From NCBI GenBank assembly GCA_022577435.1, contig JAKOON010000011.1, positions 17,175,802-17,239,801 on the forward strand: 64,000 nt of DNA, read 5' to 3'. Shown here one piece after another: positions 11,441 through 23,881 of the stretch (positions are counted from its first letter, which is position 1; every line of letters begins with the position of its first letter). The notes under the pieces are model-generated. The model ran no database searches. It worked only from the letters and a program-made list of their open reading frames with translations, and was not told the DNA's origin. The stretch comes from Embiotoca jacksoni. Its lineage: Eukaryota; Chordata; Actinopteri; Embiotocidae. Made by a program: the position numbers and the translations under genes.

Positions 11441-12559
11441 ACACATAATTACAAACGCAGTCATACAGCACAAGCACAAACTTACAGTACACACATGTGT
11501 ACATACACTAATGAAACAAGTCACACAATGGCAGAAAAATACACAAAAAACATTGCACAGGCAGACATGGCTGCTACACAGAAAATTCTTCAGTTTAAAC
11601 ACACTTTTTTTTCCCCTTCAATGTTGTTTTTTACATTTGTGTTTTCTTAACGTCACTTTAGGGTCACATTTGTATCCCAATAGGAGATAAACTATCGTAT
11701 TTAACATGAACAGTTTTGTTTTTAATAAAAATGGAAAAACTCACCCATTGTCTCACTGTGACGTCTATAAACTTTGCTCTCTACGTGTGACCTTGCTGCT
11801 GAAACTTTATTTCAGAATCAAATTCATCTTTGAAAAATGGAAGTAGGATGAGATACTTTAAGGTAGAGAATAGAGGATGGAAGCAAAGGAAGTCTTTCAT
11901 AATAAGCAAATAAATACATAACTGAAATTTTGTGTAGGCGGGTTTTCAAGAACAACAGAATTTATAGGATTAAAATATTTTATTTTGAAAACTACGAAAA
12001 TGCATTAAATAAACTTAATTTGATCTGCGTCCTTCTTCCTTTTATTTCTTGTTACTTATATTTTGGAGTCACTGCAGTCTGTTTCCCAGCATACAGGGAA
12101 GGCAGGTTAAAAGAACAAACAGCAAAAGAAAACAATCAAACTCCAGACAAGAAAAACTCTCTTATTTGCACCTAATAACAGCGTCCACACATGAAGGACG
12201 TTAAATTCATGACCGTCTTGGAAGCTTTACAAATGTCTTCAAATGAGTTTGCACTTTTGTGCAGCACAAAATCATTCTTATCTTTAATACTGTTGCAAAA
12301 CAACCCCTCCACTGCAGCGGCTTCCCCTTCTACTTGTGTAATTTTGCCCTTGTCCTCAGCTGAGTTTGCCTCCCTGCCCCGGTCCGATTTGTCACTCTCA
12401 AACCTGCAATTGTATTCAAGGCCAAATATAGGGGTGGGAATGCTAGGGTGGGCTGTCTATGTGTCACACAACAAAGCTTCGCATAAGGGTGTAGCCCTCT
12501 CCCTTACATCCTCCCACCTAACCGCCCGGCATGGCCAAGTTGTTTGCATGGAAACGCAT
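11441..12559. other. Non-coding; no gene seen
   Basis: AT-rich, then GC-richer from 12300. The 276-codon frame from 12191 runs through the following (GT)n array and is an artefact. Confidence 0.5.
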
Positions 12560-12574
12560 CTGTGTGTGTGTGCA

Positions 12575-12637
<63 letters not shown>

Positions 12638-12648
12638 ATCTGTGTGCA

Positions 12649-12702
<54 letters not shown>
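12560..12702 (+). repeat. Compound (GT)n microsatellite with GCATCT interruptions
   Basis: About 143 bases of GT broken by GCATCTGTGTGCATC units at both 12571 and about 12637, so part of the array appears to have been duplicated. Confidence 0.97.
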
Positions 12703-12706
<4 letters not shown>

Positions 12707-14510
12707 GAGGTCCAAGCTCTCCCCACCCTCCTCTCCTCTCTCCTCCTCTCCTCTGGTGAGGCAGAGATTACTCCCTCCTCGCATTTCCTGCTTTATTTGG
12801 AGAGTTTCTCAGAGATTGGTCTCCTGTCACTCCTTCTGTCTACGACACTGACCTTCACTGTCTCTGTTTCTATCTGTTTCTTTCTTCCATCCCGTTCTTC
12901 CTCTCGCTACGTCTCACTTTCACCTATTCTCGATATCAACAACAACAACTCACATCTATGGAAAATCTTTTGGAGCTCCGTTTCGCCTCTTTTAAATTCC
13001 TACGATTTTGGTGAAAACTGAAAAATAATAAACACCAACAGGGAAGTGGCAGCTTTTTGATGGGCATGTGATTTGTACAAAGTTACAAGCCGTTGTAAGG
13101 CATGAATTGGAACTTCCCTATTATTACATGGTCGAAAAAAACAAGCAGTCTTTAATGTTGAGAGTTGGAAAGGAAGATGATTACGGTTCATGTACTGGGG
13201 CATCCCGATTATGTGACCGCATAAACCAGTGCTGAGTCACATAGGTCAAGATAGGATGTGAATGAAACAAACACACACACATGGAGACAAACACACACAG
13301 TCGGAGTGCAGAGAGAAACTTTCTCAGTGACAATTGCAGCACATGAACATGTAACACTTCTAGTTTCTCACATCATTGACATAATTTCAGCTATAAATCA
13401 GCCACAGCTTTTCCTATTTGATGTGAACAAGTACATTTCCATGAACACATTAGCTTCTAGATAATCTGATTGAGCAATTTGCTGACTCATTTTGATGAAG
13501 TACTGGAGTTATCTCTAAAACACATTTTCCAGGAAGGATGTCACTGTGGCATCACATCATTTTTACTTGTGCAGCAAAAGTGCATACCAAAAATAAAAAC
13601 TTTATACACATTTCATACATCGCTGTGGACACATTTCACAGACCATATTTTTTTTCCAGATGATATACAGCCTATATATATTTATATATATATATAAAAC
13701 ATAGCATAGACATTATACTAAAGCATGTATTCCTTTAAGCTAGCAGTATGTAATCCAAAAAACATCAGCATGCTTTTGGGCTGCAGTTCTACCTGTTTGC
13801 ATGCAAAAACTTGTTTTTTCAAGTTTTTCAAGTTGATTGTATGTTATTATGTACAAAACTATGTTTTTCACCGTGTAGTCCAAAAAACACAGCTGCAATT
13901 ATTGCTAATCGCCAGAGGTGGCGCCAAATAGGCCAAAACGTTACCCAAACGGAAATCTCTCCGTAACCCTATCCAAGTCGTTTTTACGCTCCTACGGTCG
14001 TATTCAGACGGTAGCGACAAACGACTTTTATGGTTTTCATGTTGGATAATTTGTTGATAATATAGTAAATAAAATAACAACTGTCTTAAAAGCTACCTGA
14101 TGGATTCTCATGGCATTATATAGACATTCATGGGGAGGAATCCTAATGACACTGTGACCTCCAGACTTTTAATGTAAGACCACGAGTCCATCAAAAAAAA
14201 CTTTCAACTTATCCAGTAAAATATCACAACTCTGAATGGATTGGTGACAAACTTTTGGACCGGTATTTCCGGTTCAGAGATGAATTTGATTCAGTGGCTC
14301 TCAGGTTGAGTTGTAACAACTTTGATGATGCTTTCACTTTTCAGAAGAGGTCAAATGTTCTCTTGGTCCATGATCTAGCTCCACCAGTAGGGTTAAGCAC
14401 TCACATGTTTTTCATTAATTTCTTTTGCTCACTTGTGTCTCAACACAACCAACAGGTCTCACCTCTTCCAGTCCTCCCTCCCTGCTCAACACAATGAGAC
14501 ATCAGAATAA
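12703..14510. other. Non-coding; (TA)n and possible decayed repeat
   Basis: CT-rich to 12910, (TA)n near 13673-13697. The 14110-14350 segment has ACATTCATGGGGAGGAATCC-like words resembling the fish repeat at 32.4 kb. No gene seen. Confidence 0.4.
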
Positions 14511-14514
14511 TTTG

Positions 14515-14900
14515 TCTGACGAGTAGGGAGGCACGTGGCGCGCCCCACGCTCAGCTGGCCCTCCGCCCCGTGATGATACTCCTGAAATATGCAGTGTGTA
14601 CGACGGCGGCTACACCTGTGACTCACCTGTGCATTTCCGCGCCCCTGAGACTTCCCTCACCCATCACTGCCCCCACAACCCGTCCTACACGCACACACAC
14701 ATACCGCCGACACCAGCGAGGGCGAGGGAGGGGGGTTCAGCCCGGGCCGAGGTGCAAGACGCCGCCTGCGTGCTTTAATTTTCACCTCCCCCACAATGAC
14801 CCTCTGCAACTGGTGACACGAGTGGCCTCCCGCTGCACGTCGCTCCTGTTTTCTCCTTTCCCGTCTGCCCCTATTCCTACCTCCTCCATTTGTTCTCATC
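14515..14900. other. GC- and CpG-rich block
   Basis: Higher GC and CpG than the flanks (GTGGCGCGCCCCACG, ACGACGGCGGC). Could be an enhancer or minor CpG island; there is no ORF or splice pattern I trust. Confidence 0.3.
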
Positions 14901-15439
14901 TCATCTCCGCTAAGCTTTAATTTTCTCAGCTCTAGACTTTCTTTTGTCCTGAGTTGTGTATTGAAAACAAAAGCAACAAAAATATGTTTTTACTGTGCAT
15001 AAAACAAGATGCAGCGAGTCCTCATCTGCAGACAGCCATGCGACTAATGAACTGCAAACATTTAAAATAATAGAAGATTTAAAGAAAAGGGATCTTCAGC
15101 TCGTGTCTTTCTCCACCTCTCCCCTTTTCTCTCCTCCAACTCATCCACTGGCAAGGTTACTATTACGAATATGCAGATAGTTGGATTATTTTTTTTGTCA
15201 TTAAAATACAGTATGTCAATGCTGATCTATGCATGTGCACTTTTTTATACCGCTCAGATGCATTTTTGACATTTTTGTTCACATACAAGCATCTACATGT
15301 GCTTTTATGCATGCCTACGCATAAGTGTACGCATGCCATTTATCGGAGTGTGTGATTTTGTGTATTTCACAATAGTCATGAGGATCTACAGGACTGTATG
15401 TGTGTGTGTGTGTCTCATCAGCTGATGAGGTGTTTACTA
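14901..15439. other. Non-coding; no gene seen
   Basis: AT-rich, with a cluster of ATGCATGTGC-type words around 15220-15340. Confidence 0.5.
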
Positions 15440-15740
15440 GGTTCTGTCTTTAGCCTGGAGGGAGCCCAAGCACACTCTTGTCCCAGCCACCATATACTAG
15501 AGTAATTGGCCTTTTCAGACTGTATAAGCTTCATTACCAGCACCCCTATTTGCATTGCAGAACGCAGTGTGGCACTGAGCATATGGAGTGAATGCATAAA
15601 CAGTTTTAGCTCAATTGATTTTAGGAGGGTTTTAGGGTGCGGGGCTCACAGTGAATGATTTAGGGGAGCCACTAACTGCAGCAAAATTTCCCTTCTGCAT
15701 TTTTCATTAGGCCTGTCGAGTTGTGTGTTTGCCATATCTC
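15440..15740. other. Candidate conserved non-coding block
   Basis: Unique sequence with GAGTAATTGGCC, TTTGCATTGCAG and CAATTGATTTTAGG words, suggestive of homeodomain, POU and C/EBP sites. Needs alignment to be believed. Confidence 0.2.
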
Positions 15741-18660
15741 ACCATGTGAGGTGTGTGAGACGGTACGTCAGTCAATCATCCAATCATCCAATCAGTCACT
15801 GTAAAGGGAGTTTCTCTTTCTAAACTGTAGCAAAATTATGTTTATAATTTCCCGTCTGATTAAAAGTTCATTAATTAATCAGACACACCCCATTACAAGT
15901 GAAAACAAGATGGGGCTCATTTGTTTTTATAAAAGCAGACCTGACATGATCTTTCACCTTTAACATATGTGTGTAATACAGGGTTCTGTTTACAAAAGAG
16001 AAAGGACACCTTAACACGATCATTCATGAAGTTTCCATAGGTGGTGTTTTTTCTTTGTCTTGTGCTGCTCTCTTTGTTCTTTCCAACTTCTACGGTTTTG
16101 TTTTGTTTGCTGTAAAAAAACAACCTATTGATACGTCTAGATGCCCTGTGAAGACATTTCATCCTACATTTCAGAGGTAAATATAGCAATATTTGCTCCA
16201 AATACACTTGAACCGCCCAGCAATAATTTTGATTAAACGACCTAACTTTACAGTTATTTGACCAGCTATAACAATAAGATGCTCATGTATTGATGTATCA
16301 TTAGCAAACTAATTATGTAGTAAAACCACCTGAGCAAAACAAGTACTTTTAATTTGATACTCTAAGTACAAATTGCGGATCAAAATGATTTCCTTTTATT
16401 TACGTAGGATTGAATGCAGGACTTTAACTTGTAATATTTCAGTATTTTTACAGAAAAAAAAAAAGAGAAATGATCTGAAAACTGTCTCTACTTTACTCCC
16501 TTGTGCACAATTAACTCTCACAACTGTACTGTAGCTTCCACACAACGGCCTCATGGAGCAAGATGTGCAATGGATACTCATCTCGAGATGATCAGTTGAA
16601 ATGAAGGTTGCGAATCAAACATGTGCCTATAAACCACCTGACAAGGCTGCGTAGGCTTTACTTCTCTTAGCCAAAGAAGTTTATCGCCTTCCTCCTTTCG
16701 TTTTTCTCTTGGATAATTATATCAAATATTTCCTGCTGCCTGTAGGGACATCAGGTGTGTCAATGACTGAAGGATGAATAATTTTCCAATCATAGAGCTT
16801 TTTTCTTGTTTAATTGAGGGTACCAGCTCGACCTGACCAACCTTGGGCGATGTTGTTCTATCATGACAGCTCAAAAAATCTTGCTCCAGACCCTTTATTG
16901 CATCATTTTGTCCAAACACACCTCTTTGGCCAACTCCTCCCTGTTCTGTTCCCTTGTCACTTCATAACATCATCCTCTTCCTCTCAGCTTATGTCAAACT
17001 CAGTCCAGCGGCGATGGAGCAGCTGAACTTAGAGGTGACCTCATTCAATTGTGTCAGTGCTAAACATGTGAGACATTTGCACACATTTCACCACTGGCAT
17101 CATTCCCCAAACTGTAGAGAAGTACATTTTCTAAGATCCTGTAATGAAGTGCAGTTCTTGGACATTACTCGAGTATTTCCATTGTTTGCCATGTAATGGT
17201 GGTAACTGTGCAGCGTTAACAATAGATAGAACTGTTTTATGAGACAACTTACTTTTGAGCTTTGGGTTAAGAAAAGCCCGGGGACAGCTTCTTCTCCGTC
17301 ACACTACTTCTTTTAATTTCTGTCCTCAAAAACAACAACACATGACAATACATGACCTCATTACCTTACATCACGCTACCCAGTCAACATTAACGCTCCA
17401 GTTACAGTGGACCCCATCAAGCAGTTCCTGATTTTAAGAAACAGAACACCCACAAAAAATAAATCTCATCTTACACTACTTTAAGCTACTTTGCTACATT
17501 TCAGAGGAAAATACAGACCGATACTAGATTTCAGAAAAATAATATGAATACATCACACCGGTAAATACTAAACTAGTTGTTTCGAGCACCTTTATCTCGT
17601 AATCTCTTGCAAGTTCAACCAAAGAGACGTTTCCCCTGTCAGCTTCTCATACGGCTTCGGTTACGTAAAATAAAAGCATTGGTACTTAAAAGATCTGAGG
17701 TCTTAATTCAACAGTTTAACTGCTCATTCTTTACTCGTGACTTAAATTTGATCATGGAAATAAAAAAATAAAAAACGATTATCACGAGCATCATTGTCAA
17801 AGCCATCACGTGTCTCTCTTTTACTGAATAGTCATAAAGCCTGTGCTATACCGTTAACACTCCACAGCCCGTCACACTATAAAACAATGACAGGGACAGT
17901 GGTCGGGGCATGTGTGAGTGCTAACAGACAGAGGATGTGAGGCTGAGTAGCCGATGCTATTTTAGTCGGAGCAGGGATAACTGGCTGGACTGTGAGACAG
18001 CTGAAAACAGTATTGAACAGTGTCTCCTGGGGGTCTCAGGGTGAGGTCAACGCCACCAGGCCGTGCCTCTGCTTCTCAGGCGGGCAGGAAGGGCTTTTGG
18101 AAGAGGAAGGGTTGGATGATTGGGTGGAGGGATGAGGACATGGAAACCGCAAAAGAGAAACTGGGTGAGAGTGCGAGAGAGCAGTGGCTGCTGCACCTGT
18201 ACGAAGACTCACATCCACACTCGCATATCAGCTGCCTGCTGTGAAGTCACATCCTGGACACAAAGGGGGAACGCTTTGGTGTCACCATGGCAATAACCTT
18301 GATTAAATCTCAGTTTCATGAACCATGGCAACCAGTGAAATGCCATCAAACATATTTCGACGTTTTTAATCAATTACTCTTTGCAGAGCTGAATTCTAAA
18401 GTCTCTTCTTCTACCGTGATGCTGCTGCTTTTCGCAATAAAATAGATTTTTGGACACATTTGTGGAGACAGCTTGTAATCTTTAGGCGTACGGGTGGTTT
18501 CCCTTTTGTAGTGTTTGACATTTGAAAGATGGAGACTCTCTGTGGAGCATTTATGACTAGAGAACGTCACGAGCACAATTTGATCCAAATAACACCGTTG
18601 CCTGTTGTCTGTTTTTCTTGGTTGTTTAAATATATATAAAAAAAAACTTTGCACTATTGT
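15741..18660. other. Non-coding; no gene seen
   Basis: Mostly AT-rich. No exon, RNA gene or clear mobile element recognised. Confidence 0.45.
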
Positions 18661-18680
18661 TCAGTTAGTTTTAATTTAAT

Positions 18681-18845
18681 TATTCTATTCTATTCTATTT
18701 TATTTTATTGTATATACTGTGCATTTTTATATTTAATATTTTTTACTGTTATTTTATTTATTTCCTGTATCTATAAATGCTGCTGTAGTAAAAAAGTTTC
18801 CCCTTGGGGATTAATAAAGTAACTATCTATCTATCTATTTATCTA
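18681..18845 (+). repeat. Retroposon 3' tail, copy B
   Basis: Plus-strand copy of the element at 1620-1805: TATATACTGTGCATTTTTAT, T-rich middle, TGCTGCTGTAG, CCCCTTGGGGATTAATAAAG, ending in (CTAT)n. Confidence 0.75.
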
Positions 18846-20160
18846 AATACATTTCAACTGTACTTCCAGAAAAGTAGCAAACATAATGTTAATTATTGTA
18901 CAATTTCATCACCACTGCTGTTATGCAAAAACTAGAAATTGAGCACTAATGTAGTGGTCAGTAAAAAAAAAAAAAAACAGAATTACAAATACACAAACTA
19001 CACAAGTCAAAAATAAACACTAAAAATACAAAAACACAAATGCACAAGTAGGAAATTAAGCAATACTGGAATCAAGAAAAAAGGAAAAAGTCTCCCTACA
19101 TATAAAGTCCCAATGCAGCCAGAGCGTTTCTAATCTAAACAGGTCATCGTATACGTGCACGTCTCATCTTTGCCATCAGTGTGCGACTGTGTAAAGGCCC
19201 ACCTCAGCCTGATAACACCCACCCACAACACTAACCCAGAAACTTTAGCCCTGTTCCATCTATCTACAAAAACACGACAGATAGCTGAGCTCACACTGGG
19301 TTTTCTACTGATCTTCTCGCAAAAGGAAGAAGAACAATCTTAGTTTTACGAAAACATCAGAACCTGCTGGTGCGGTTATTGAGCTTCCTGATGAAAGCTG
19401 TGACAGCTTGTGCAGGTTTCGAACCTACAGTACCTGTCAGACCTTTTCTCTGCAATCACCCATTTTTTCTTTCATTGTTTGTGCAACAATAATCTCGTCA
19501 CAACTCTTGTTAAAGTTCGGGTGAGGCGAAGACGCACTTGGTGGTCTCATTACCAACAAAGAGGAGGAGGTGAGGAGGCCTCTCGTTCATCGAAACGTTC
19601 CAGTAATCTTATGAGCCGTCTGAGAATAATGAACGCTGGGTTTCTGTGTCTTTTTAGGTCCTGGATACAGCCACCACCAAATCCCTCAAATTGGAAAATC
19701 TTTTTCTCTGGATCACGCTCATGAGAAGGTCAAAAATAAAATAAAAACTGCTCACAGTCAAATGTAAACATCTTTTCTCCGAGGACAATGTGTCTAACTT
19801 TCCGAAACAGGCAATCAGACATTCATGGCCGCTTCTTGTAGCGATGAGCCAGCTGTGTGGAGGTGAACAAGTTTAATTTAGTAATTCAGTTATATTTCTT
19901 GACTCAGCCAATAACCTTCCACAGCTTTTGTCTTTTTTCAAAGTTGGTCTAAAGCAGCCAGAATATAAAGACTTTTTTATTTATTTATTTTTTTTATCAC
20001 TAATCCGATTAGGTTGTTGAAATTGCTTCAAAATAAATGTAATTAAAGGCGCGTTCTACGATTCTTGGACAAAGAGGTAATCCATCCAAAAAAAAGAAAG
20101 AAAAAGAAATACAAAATCTAGTTGTATGTATGTGTGTGTGTGAGCATGCGTTTGTGTGTG
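18846..20160. other. Non-coding; no gene seen
   Basis: A-rich at 18963-19100. A 104-codon frame near 19410-19724 has no family signature. Confidence 0.45.
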
Positions 20161-20164
20161 TGTT

Positions 20165-20600
20165 GGTGTTTGTGAAATTTAATAGGGTAGTGAGAGTCCC
20201 AGGAAAGAGCTTGGTGGTCCCAGCGTGGCCTTTTGTGCCGTTGGCCAGAGACTGATGCCCAAGGAAGTAAGCTGATTAGGGCTTGTTGGCACCACTCAAC
20301 ACAGGACCAGTGACCGGCGGCACAGAGGATTTGAGTTCACCGCTAAGATGTATGTACAGAAAGGTTGGAGCGCATCATGATGCCATAGCCAATCGTAGCC
20401 ATAAAATTTAAAAGGCACTCGGGTCAGCTACAAATGAATTAAAATTTAATTACACATAACAGGGGTAACAATTCAAAAGCCTTTCCACCTAATCATCTGG
20501 TTTAGTAGTCTGGTCACAGAGTGTGACATTGAGCCATTTAATTAATGATCGGGAAGTAAACTAGGCACACTGCAATTCATTTATCAACACCGAAACATCA
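20165..20600. other. Candidate conserved non-coding block
   Basis: Unique sequence with dense homeodomain-type cores (AATTTAATTAC, TTTAATTAATGATC) and balanced flanks, the type of text often found in vertebrate developmental enhancers. Call by eye only. Confidence 0.25.
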
Positions 20601-22345
20601 GTGATGTTTTGAGCACATTGCTTGTTGTTAATAAATTATTGCATCGGGAGCGTGCTCACTCCTCAACGGTGAGCGTTCTTCGTTCACTTTGACACTGAAT
20701 TTTTTTTTGAAACAGCAAATCAAATTTTGAGTTATATTGATATGACGACCTTCAAAACCCTTGACGCTCACGGCTGAGGATGACTCCTCCACTGCGGTGA
20801 GTGTTCAGGTCGTTGATGCCGAAAGTATAAAGTACAAGGGGCAATACTTCCCTCTGAGATGCAACGCAGCAGAACTGTAATGTAGCATGAAATGAAAATA
20901 CTCAAGTGAAGTACAAGAAATTAAAAATTACACATAGCTACAGTAATTAGTAAATGTAGTAAATAAACATGCACCACCCCGTCTACTGTGAAAGATGTGT
21001 CTGTCCTGAAGATGCAACCACTTGTCATTCAGCACAGTGTTTTGAATCTTAATACATCCCCATAATTCATGCATAGCAACAGTAAACAGAGCAACCTACG
21101 TTGCTATGGTAAATATGACATTGACTATATTATAACAGTTGTGCATGCCAACCTCAGTTTACCCATTCACTTGTATTCTCATGGCTGCTTCATTATTCAG
21201 CCCCGACATTACACCACAAGACAAAGAAGAACCCTCTGCTGCACATGGGGCCACGGCCCTTTCCCATGATGCTCCCTTCTTCCTTCCTTCCTTCCTTCCT
21301 TCCTTCCTTCCTTTGTCCTCTTCATTCTCCTTATACAAGCACAAACACGACAGCCATCCAATGCTTCTCTCACATTATGCTCCGACCATCATCTTTGTGC
21401 GTTACGAAGGGTTTTACTTTTCAGGAGTCACAGATCTAATGCAGCACTAACTCATTTTCTTGTTCCCGCACTTCTGCTTTTTTCCTCTTAATTTCCAGGT
21501 CCAAATGGGGCTGAGTGTTTTCCAATCAGTTAAATCAATAATTATTGGGAACATCTCACTCTTTTCCCGGGATTCCAGTAATTTCTATCCATGGATACAT
21601 TTTATTTGAAGAGCAAAACTGAACATAAACGATTCTATTGATCATTTCTGTAACTGATTTACTAAATCTTTAAGTAATAATGTATAGTAAAATGAAAATT
21701 TTTCTATTGAAGTAGAACTCCCTTAAAGTGCACAGTAAGAGTTAAGTAAGTCTGAACATCTTTTTAAAGTGCTGACCTTGCGATGTTATTAGCCATTTTG
21801 TATGCAGCAATACTGGTGTATTATTTCAGTGGTTTGAGAAAAGGGGCAATCGTCTGTCTCAGCTCACTGCTGAAAAATAAATTCATTTTATGACGTGGCA
21901 GTGTTATGGTTGAGGTTTGGCTAGGTATAGGCACAAAAAGGACTTCGTCAGGTTTAGGGAACCAGTGTGGTTTGAGTGAAAATGACCACTCTGATGAGGT
22001 TAGGGGACCTTTGCATTTTTAGTGACTGGTAGAGCTGTTTGTTATATTTGAAGTGTTTCAAAATCAAACCTTTATTTTTTCATTTTGTTGCTTTTTTTTG
22101 TGGGAAGAAAATGGCTTGTTTGACTGTATTATTACGTGAGTTAATTTGAGTTATTGTTAATACTTTTATTTTGAAGGTACTGTGTAGATTGCCTGGACAG
22201 TGGACGTATTTCCCCAGGATACAGGATGAAGCGGGTATGGATGCATGGGCGGATAAATCATCACTACAGTGACATTAATAACAATTTGGTTTAATTGTTT
22301 TGCTGACTGATCCATCCACCTTAAACTCCTCTTCATGTGTATCAC
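20601..22345. other. Non-coding; short inverted repeat and (TTCC)n
   Basis: Imperfect inverted 21-mers near 20660 and 20765; (TTCC)n at 21279-21313. The 21900-22010 segment looks like a decayed fish repeat (GGTTTAGGGAACCA-type words). Confidence 0.4.
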
Positions 22346-22349
22346 TTAA

Positions 22350-22568
22350 CCCTCGTGTTGTCCTCGGGTCAAAATGACCCGCAGCTGTGTTTAACCAAGT
22401 TCTATTTTATTTCTATATTTTTTATATTTTTTGGGCTCATTGGTCATCATTCTTTAAAGAAACCCTCACAGCCTCCTTGTCACCAATGATCCCAAAAAAA
22501 TATGAAAATAAAATGGAACTTGGTTGAACACAGCTGCGGGTCATTTTGACCCAAGGACAACACGAGGG
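22350..22568. mobile_element. piggyBac-type palindromic MITE
   Basis: 219 bases flanked on both sides by TTAA (22346-22349 and 22569-22572). Terminal inverted repeats begin CCCTCGTGTTGTCC and continue with few mismatches for about 70 bases, including the self-complementary GGGTCAAAATGACCC; with an 11-base insertion in the left arm they extend to about 90, leaving a loop of roughly 36 bases. A TTAA target site and CCC ends are the hallmark of the piggyBac superfamily. There is no coding capacity. Confidence 0.85.
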
Positions 22569-22572
22569 TTAA

Positions 22573-23860
22573 CACGAATATGTCATTATTTGTACAGTCT
22601 CTAAAGGGCTTTGTTACAGAGTATGTTTGTTGGGACACGACTGAAAAAAGATTGCTTTTTTTGGGGGAGGAGGGGGGGGGGACTGCCTCACCAAAAATAA
22701 TTGGGATTCTCATGAGTTCCCAGAAAATTCTCAGCCTTTGAGTGCCTCAGAGACTATTTACATGGACACTTTCATATTCACTGCAGATACTTGATCTAAA
22801 GGACAAACTGAGAATATTTCCAAAGCTAAAACTAATTCAACAAATGTGCAGTTAAAAATATCTTGAAACCAGAGATACTCCGAAAATACGTAACTCTGTT
22901 CTTTTATCTTGCACAATGATCCAAAGAAGTACTGTATCAGGAAATCAAAGAACAGATTCACCTCTCATTCATCTCCTGCAATTCCGCGCATGTGCCGTTC
23001 AGCTCCCTGATATAACAACATTATCAGAAGAGATCGCAGTCATGAAAAGATCCTCGCCACCTCCTCGCTTCCTCAGTGTGTTATTCAAGATTCTGATACC
23101 CGATATGAACGAGTTCTAACCTCACTTTCTGTAGGGAAAGTATTGATTTAACTTGGAGACTTCTTCTACAAAGTTTGAAGCCGTTCCCAGGTCATTGTTC
23201 AGTTCATGCTTTTTCAACAGTGTGGGGAAGAAATCACTTTTTTTGATTAACAATATTAAATGTACATGTGTCTCACACAGTCATAATTAAGTAAATTACC
23301 AGGTTTTAATATCAAAATGATAACTATATTTAGCAGATCAACGCAGGTACTTTGTCACTCTACATCCAGATTCTGACCATTTTAATTTTTTTAAATCTAA
23401 TTACATACAAATTAATTGTACGGTAATTAAAATGAATTTCAATTTCAATGACAAAGCCATTTTCCCTTGTAGGTTAATATTTGACAAAACTCACACTATA
23501 ATGGATTTTTTTGTCTTAAGCATGAGTTTTAGAAGAGGTGAAAAATTTGACATCTGCTGAGTGTCACGAGTCCGCTATCAGTCGTAGGTGACATGTCGGT
23601 GCCCAACCACCTATGGGTGTACATATCAGTGTGACCTAGTTATTGTCCAAACAGACTGTTATAACCTGCAGTATTCAAGCTTAGGTGAAATAATTTCTTT
23701 GCTTTTAATGTTTCCATGTTCCAGATACAGTCAAAGGCCTCGCTCAGCGACAAATTTACACCACTGAAGCTTCTTGAACTCTGTTGCTCTGGTTGTTGGT
23801 TGATCCCTGTAAACATTGAGCCCCCCCACTGAGTGCGAGTTTTGTGATTAGCAAGAGTGA
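22573..23860. other. Non-coding; no gene seen
   Basis: AT-rich with a G run near 22664-22681. Nothing recognised. Confidence 0.45.
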
Positions 23861-23867
23861 AATACCA

Positions 23868-23881
23868 GTGCCATCTGCTGA
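23868..23881 (-). promoter_or_regulatory. CTCF-like motif (one mismatch)
   Basis: The minus strand reads TCAGCAGATGGCAC, 13 of 14 positions of the CTCF core. Such hits also occur by chance. Confidence 0.2.

Noticed and set aside
12191..13021. 276-codon plus-strand open frame
   Set aside because: It runs straight through a (GT)n array (VCVCV translation) and has no domain; no splice or conservation signal.
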